From Mimachlamys varia (taxonomy: Eukaryota > Mollusca > Bivalvia > Pectinida > Pectinidae), in NCBI GenBank assembly GCA_947623455.1, contig OX392533.1, positions 35,880,729 to 35,944,728 on the forward strand: 64,000 nt of DNA, in the 5' to 3' direction. The first letter of the stretch is position 1. Each line of letters opens with the position of its first letter. The position numbers and the translations under genes are program-made. Shown piece by piece: positions 62,257 to 64,000 of this stretch. A model generated the notes under the pieces. The model worked only from the letters and a program-made list of their open reading frames with translations. It was not told where the DNA came from and ran no database searches.

Positions 62257-64000
62257 TATATGTCCACTGTTTATAGTCAAAGGCGATATGTCCTGGTTTA
62301 TAGTCCAAGGTGATATGTCCAGGTTTATAGTCCAAGGCGATATGTCCAGGTTTATAGTCCAAGGCGATATGTCCAGGTTTATAGTCCAAGGTGGTATGTC
62401 CACGGTTTATAGTCCAAGGCGATATGTCCAGGTTTATAGTCCAAGGCGATATGTCCAGGTTTATAGTCAAAGGCGATATGTCCACAGTTTATAGTCCAAG
62501 GTGATATGTCCACTCTTTATAGTCAAAGGCAATATGTCCAGGTTTATAGTCAAAGGCGATATGTCCTGGTTAATAGACCAAGGCGGTATGTTCACGGTTT
62601 ATAGTCCAATGTGATATGTCCAGGTTTATAGTCCAAGGTGATATGTCCACGGTTTATAGTCTAAGGCAATATGTCCAGGTTTATAGTCAAAGGCGATATG
62701 TCCACGGTTTATAGTCAAAGGTGATATGTCCATGTTTATAGTCCAAGGCGATATGTCCACGGTTTATAGTCCAAGGCGGTATGTCCAGGTTTATAATCGA
62801 AGGCGATATGTCCAAGTTTACAGTCCAAGGCAATATGTCCACGGTTTATAGTCCAAGGCGATATGTCCACGGTTTACAGTCCAAGGCGATATATCCACTG
62901 TTTATAGTCCAAGGCGATATGTCCACTGTTTATAGTCAAAGGCGATATGTACTGGTTTATAAACCAAGGCGATATGTCCAGGTTTATAGTCCAAGGCGAT
63001 CTGTCCAGGTTTATAGTCCAAGGCGATATGTCCACGGTTTACAGTCCAAGGCGACATGTCCACAGTTTATAGTCCAAGGCGACATGTCCAGGTTTATAGT
63101 CCAAGGCAATATGTCCACAGTTTATAGTCCAAGGTCATATGTCCAGGTTTATAGTCCCAGGCGATATGTCCACAGTTTATAGTCCAAGGCGACATGTCCA
63201 GGTTTATAGTCCAAGGTGATATGTCCACAGTTTATAGTCAAAGGCGATATGTCCAGGTTTATAGTTCAAGGCAATATGTCTACAGTTTATAGTCCAAGGT
63301 GATATGTCCAGGTTTATAGTCCCAGGCGATATGTCCACAGTTTATAGTCCAAGGCGACATGTCCAGGTTTATAGTCCAAGGTGATATATGTCCATGGTTT
63401 ATAGTCCAAGGCAATATGTCCATGGTTTATAGTCCAAGGCAATATGTCCATGGTTTACAGTCCAAAGCAATATGTTCATGGTTTATAGTCCAAGGCAATA
63501 TGTCCTGGTTTATAGTCCAAGGCAATATGTCCTGGTTTATAGTCCAAGGCGATATGTCCACTGTTTATAGTCCACAGCAATATGTCCATGGTTTACAGTC
63601 CAAGGCGATATGTCCATGGTTTACAGTCCAAGGCGATATGTCCACGGTTTACAGTCCAAGGCAATATGTCCTGGTTTATAGTCCAAGGTGGTATGTCCAG
63701 GTTTATAGTCCAAGGTGATATGTCCATGGTTTATAGTCCAAGGCGATATATGTCCAGGTTTTTAGTCCAAGGCGATATATGTCCAGGGTTATAGTCCAAG
63801 GCGATATATGTCCAGGTTTATAGTCCAAGGCGATATATGTCCACGGTTTATAGTCCAAGGCGATATATGTCCACGGTTTATAGTCCAAGGCGATATATGT
63901 CCACGGTTTACAGTCCAAGGCGATATATGTCCAGGTTTATAGTCCAAGGCGATATATGTCCAGGTTTATAGTCCAAGGCGATATATGTCCACGGTTTATA

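Larger units (their letters stand above)
56861..64000. repeat. Large 27/29-bp minisatellite array, running off the window
   Basis: The unit is GTCCAGGTTTATA (or ACGG, ATGG, ACAG variants) then GTCCAAGGCGATAT, with or without an extra AT, giving 29- or 27-bp lengths. About 240 units by length, excluding the insertion at 61741-62256. There are higher-order duplications with offsets of 377 bp (57860-58480), 550 bp (59760-60790) and 6,253 bp (57421-57747 equals 63674-64000). Open frames on both strands (MSRFIVQGD or IALDYKPGH per unit) are by-products of the 27-bp length; the 29-bp units shift frame. Confidence 0.95.

Noticed and set aside
57119..63918. Many long open frames on both strands (for example 59810-60340 minus, 62781-63182 plus)
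   Set aside because: They are translations of the 27-bp minisatellite unit, whose length is a multiple of three and which lacks stops in several frames. Both strands are open and 29-bp units shift the frame, so there is no sign of a selected repeat protein.

Overview
The window is animal (eukaryotic) nuclear DNA: AT-rich, intron-containing and densely packed with transposable elements. Elements that open with a hairpin followed by GTCCGTC-type sequence and end in GGGCCTCTTGTT, together with tRNA-headed SINEs, DIRS, Tc1/mariner and piggyBac remnants, look to me like a bivalve mollusc genome. That assignment is an inference from repeat style and from the gene; no search was possible.

One protein-coding gene is fully recoverable: a plus-strand POGLUT2/POGLUT3 (KDELC1/2) homologue in ten exons from 1378 to 49101. 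All introns are GT-AG, the reading frame is continuous through 519 codons plus stop, and the protein has a signal peptide, a filamin-type Ig domain, a CAP10 glucosyltransferase domain and a C-terminal KDEL. Intron 1 is about 26 kb and intron 5 about 9.8 kb; both are filled with repeats. I see no second host gene.

Region by region: 1-1377 is upstream sequence. Intron 1 (1602-27813) holds a DIRS tyrosine-recombinase remnant (4338-5040), a 26-bp tandem repeat (5783-6035), a Helentron-like element with about 143-bp internal repeats (7791-10090), a 160-bp palindrome (14297-14457), a SINE (15998-16340), a truncated Helentron-like element (16341-16945), and a mariner-type MITE (20111-26116) split by two independent Helentron-like insertions (20189-23670 and 24020-26079). 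Introns 1 to 3 contain three copies of a TIR MITE (26854, 28951, 30675). Intron 5 has a nested stack of elements (35209-36862), a 78-bp repeat carrying nuclear-receptor-like DR5 motifs (36947-37475), a 56-bp VNTR (37905-38241), and another Helentron-like element (39179-41270) containing a hairpin-tailed element. Introns 6 to 9 carry a SINE and an intact reference copy of the mariner-type MITE (47702-48156).

Downstream of the gene (49102-56860) are more MITEs, a 150-bp foldback and a dead Tc1 transposase (55915-56585). From 56861 to the window end is a minisatellite of 27/29-bp units with several levels of higher-order duplication. It is interrupted once, at 61741-62256, by a hairpin-tailed element related to the one in intron 5.

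The most interesting material is in the mobile DNA. Two elements have the same termini but unrelated repeat cores. An empty-site comparison shows insertion without target duplication. A non-autonomous family has tail hairpins that stay self-complementary although their sequence differs between copies.
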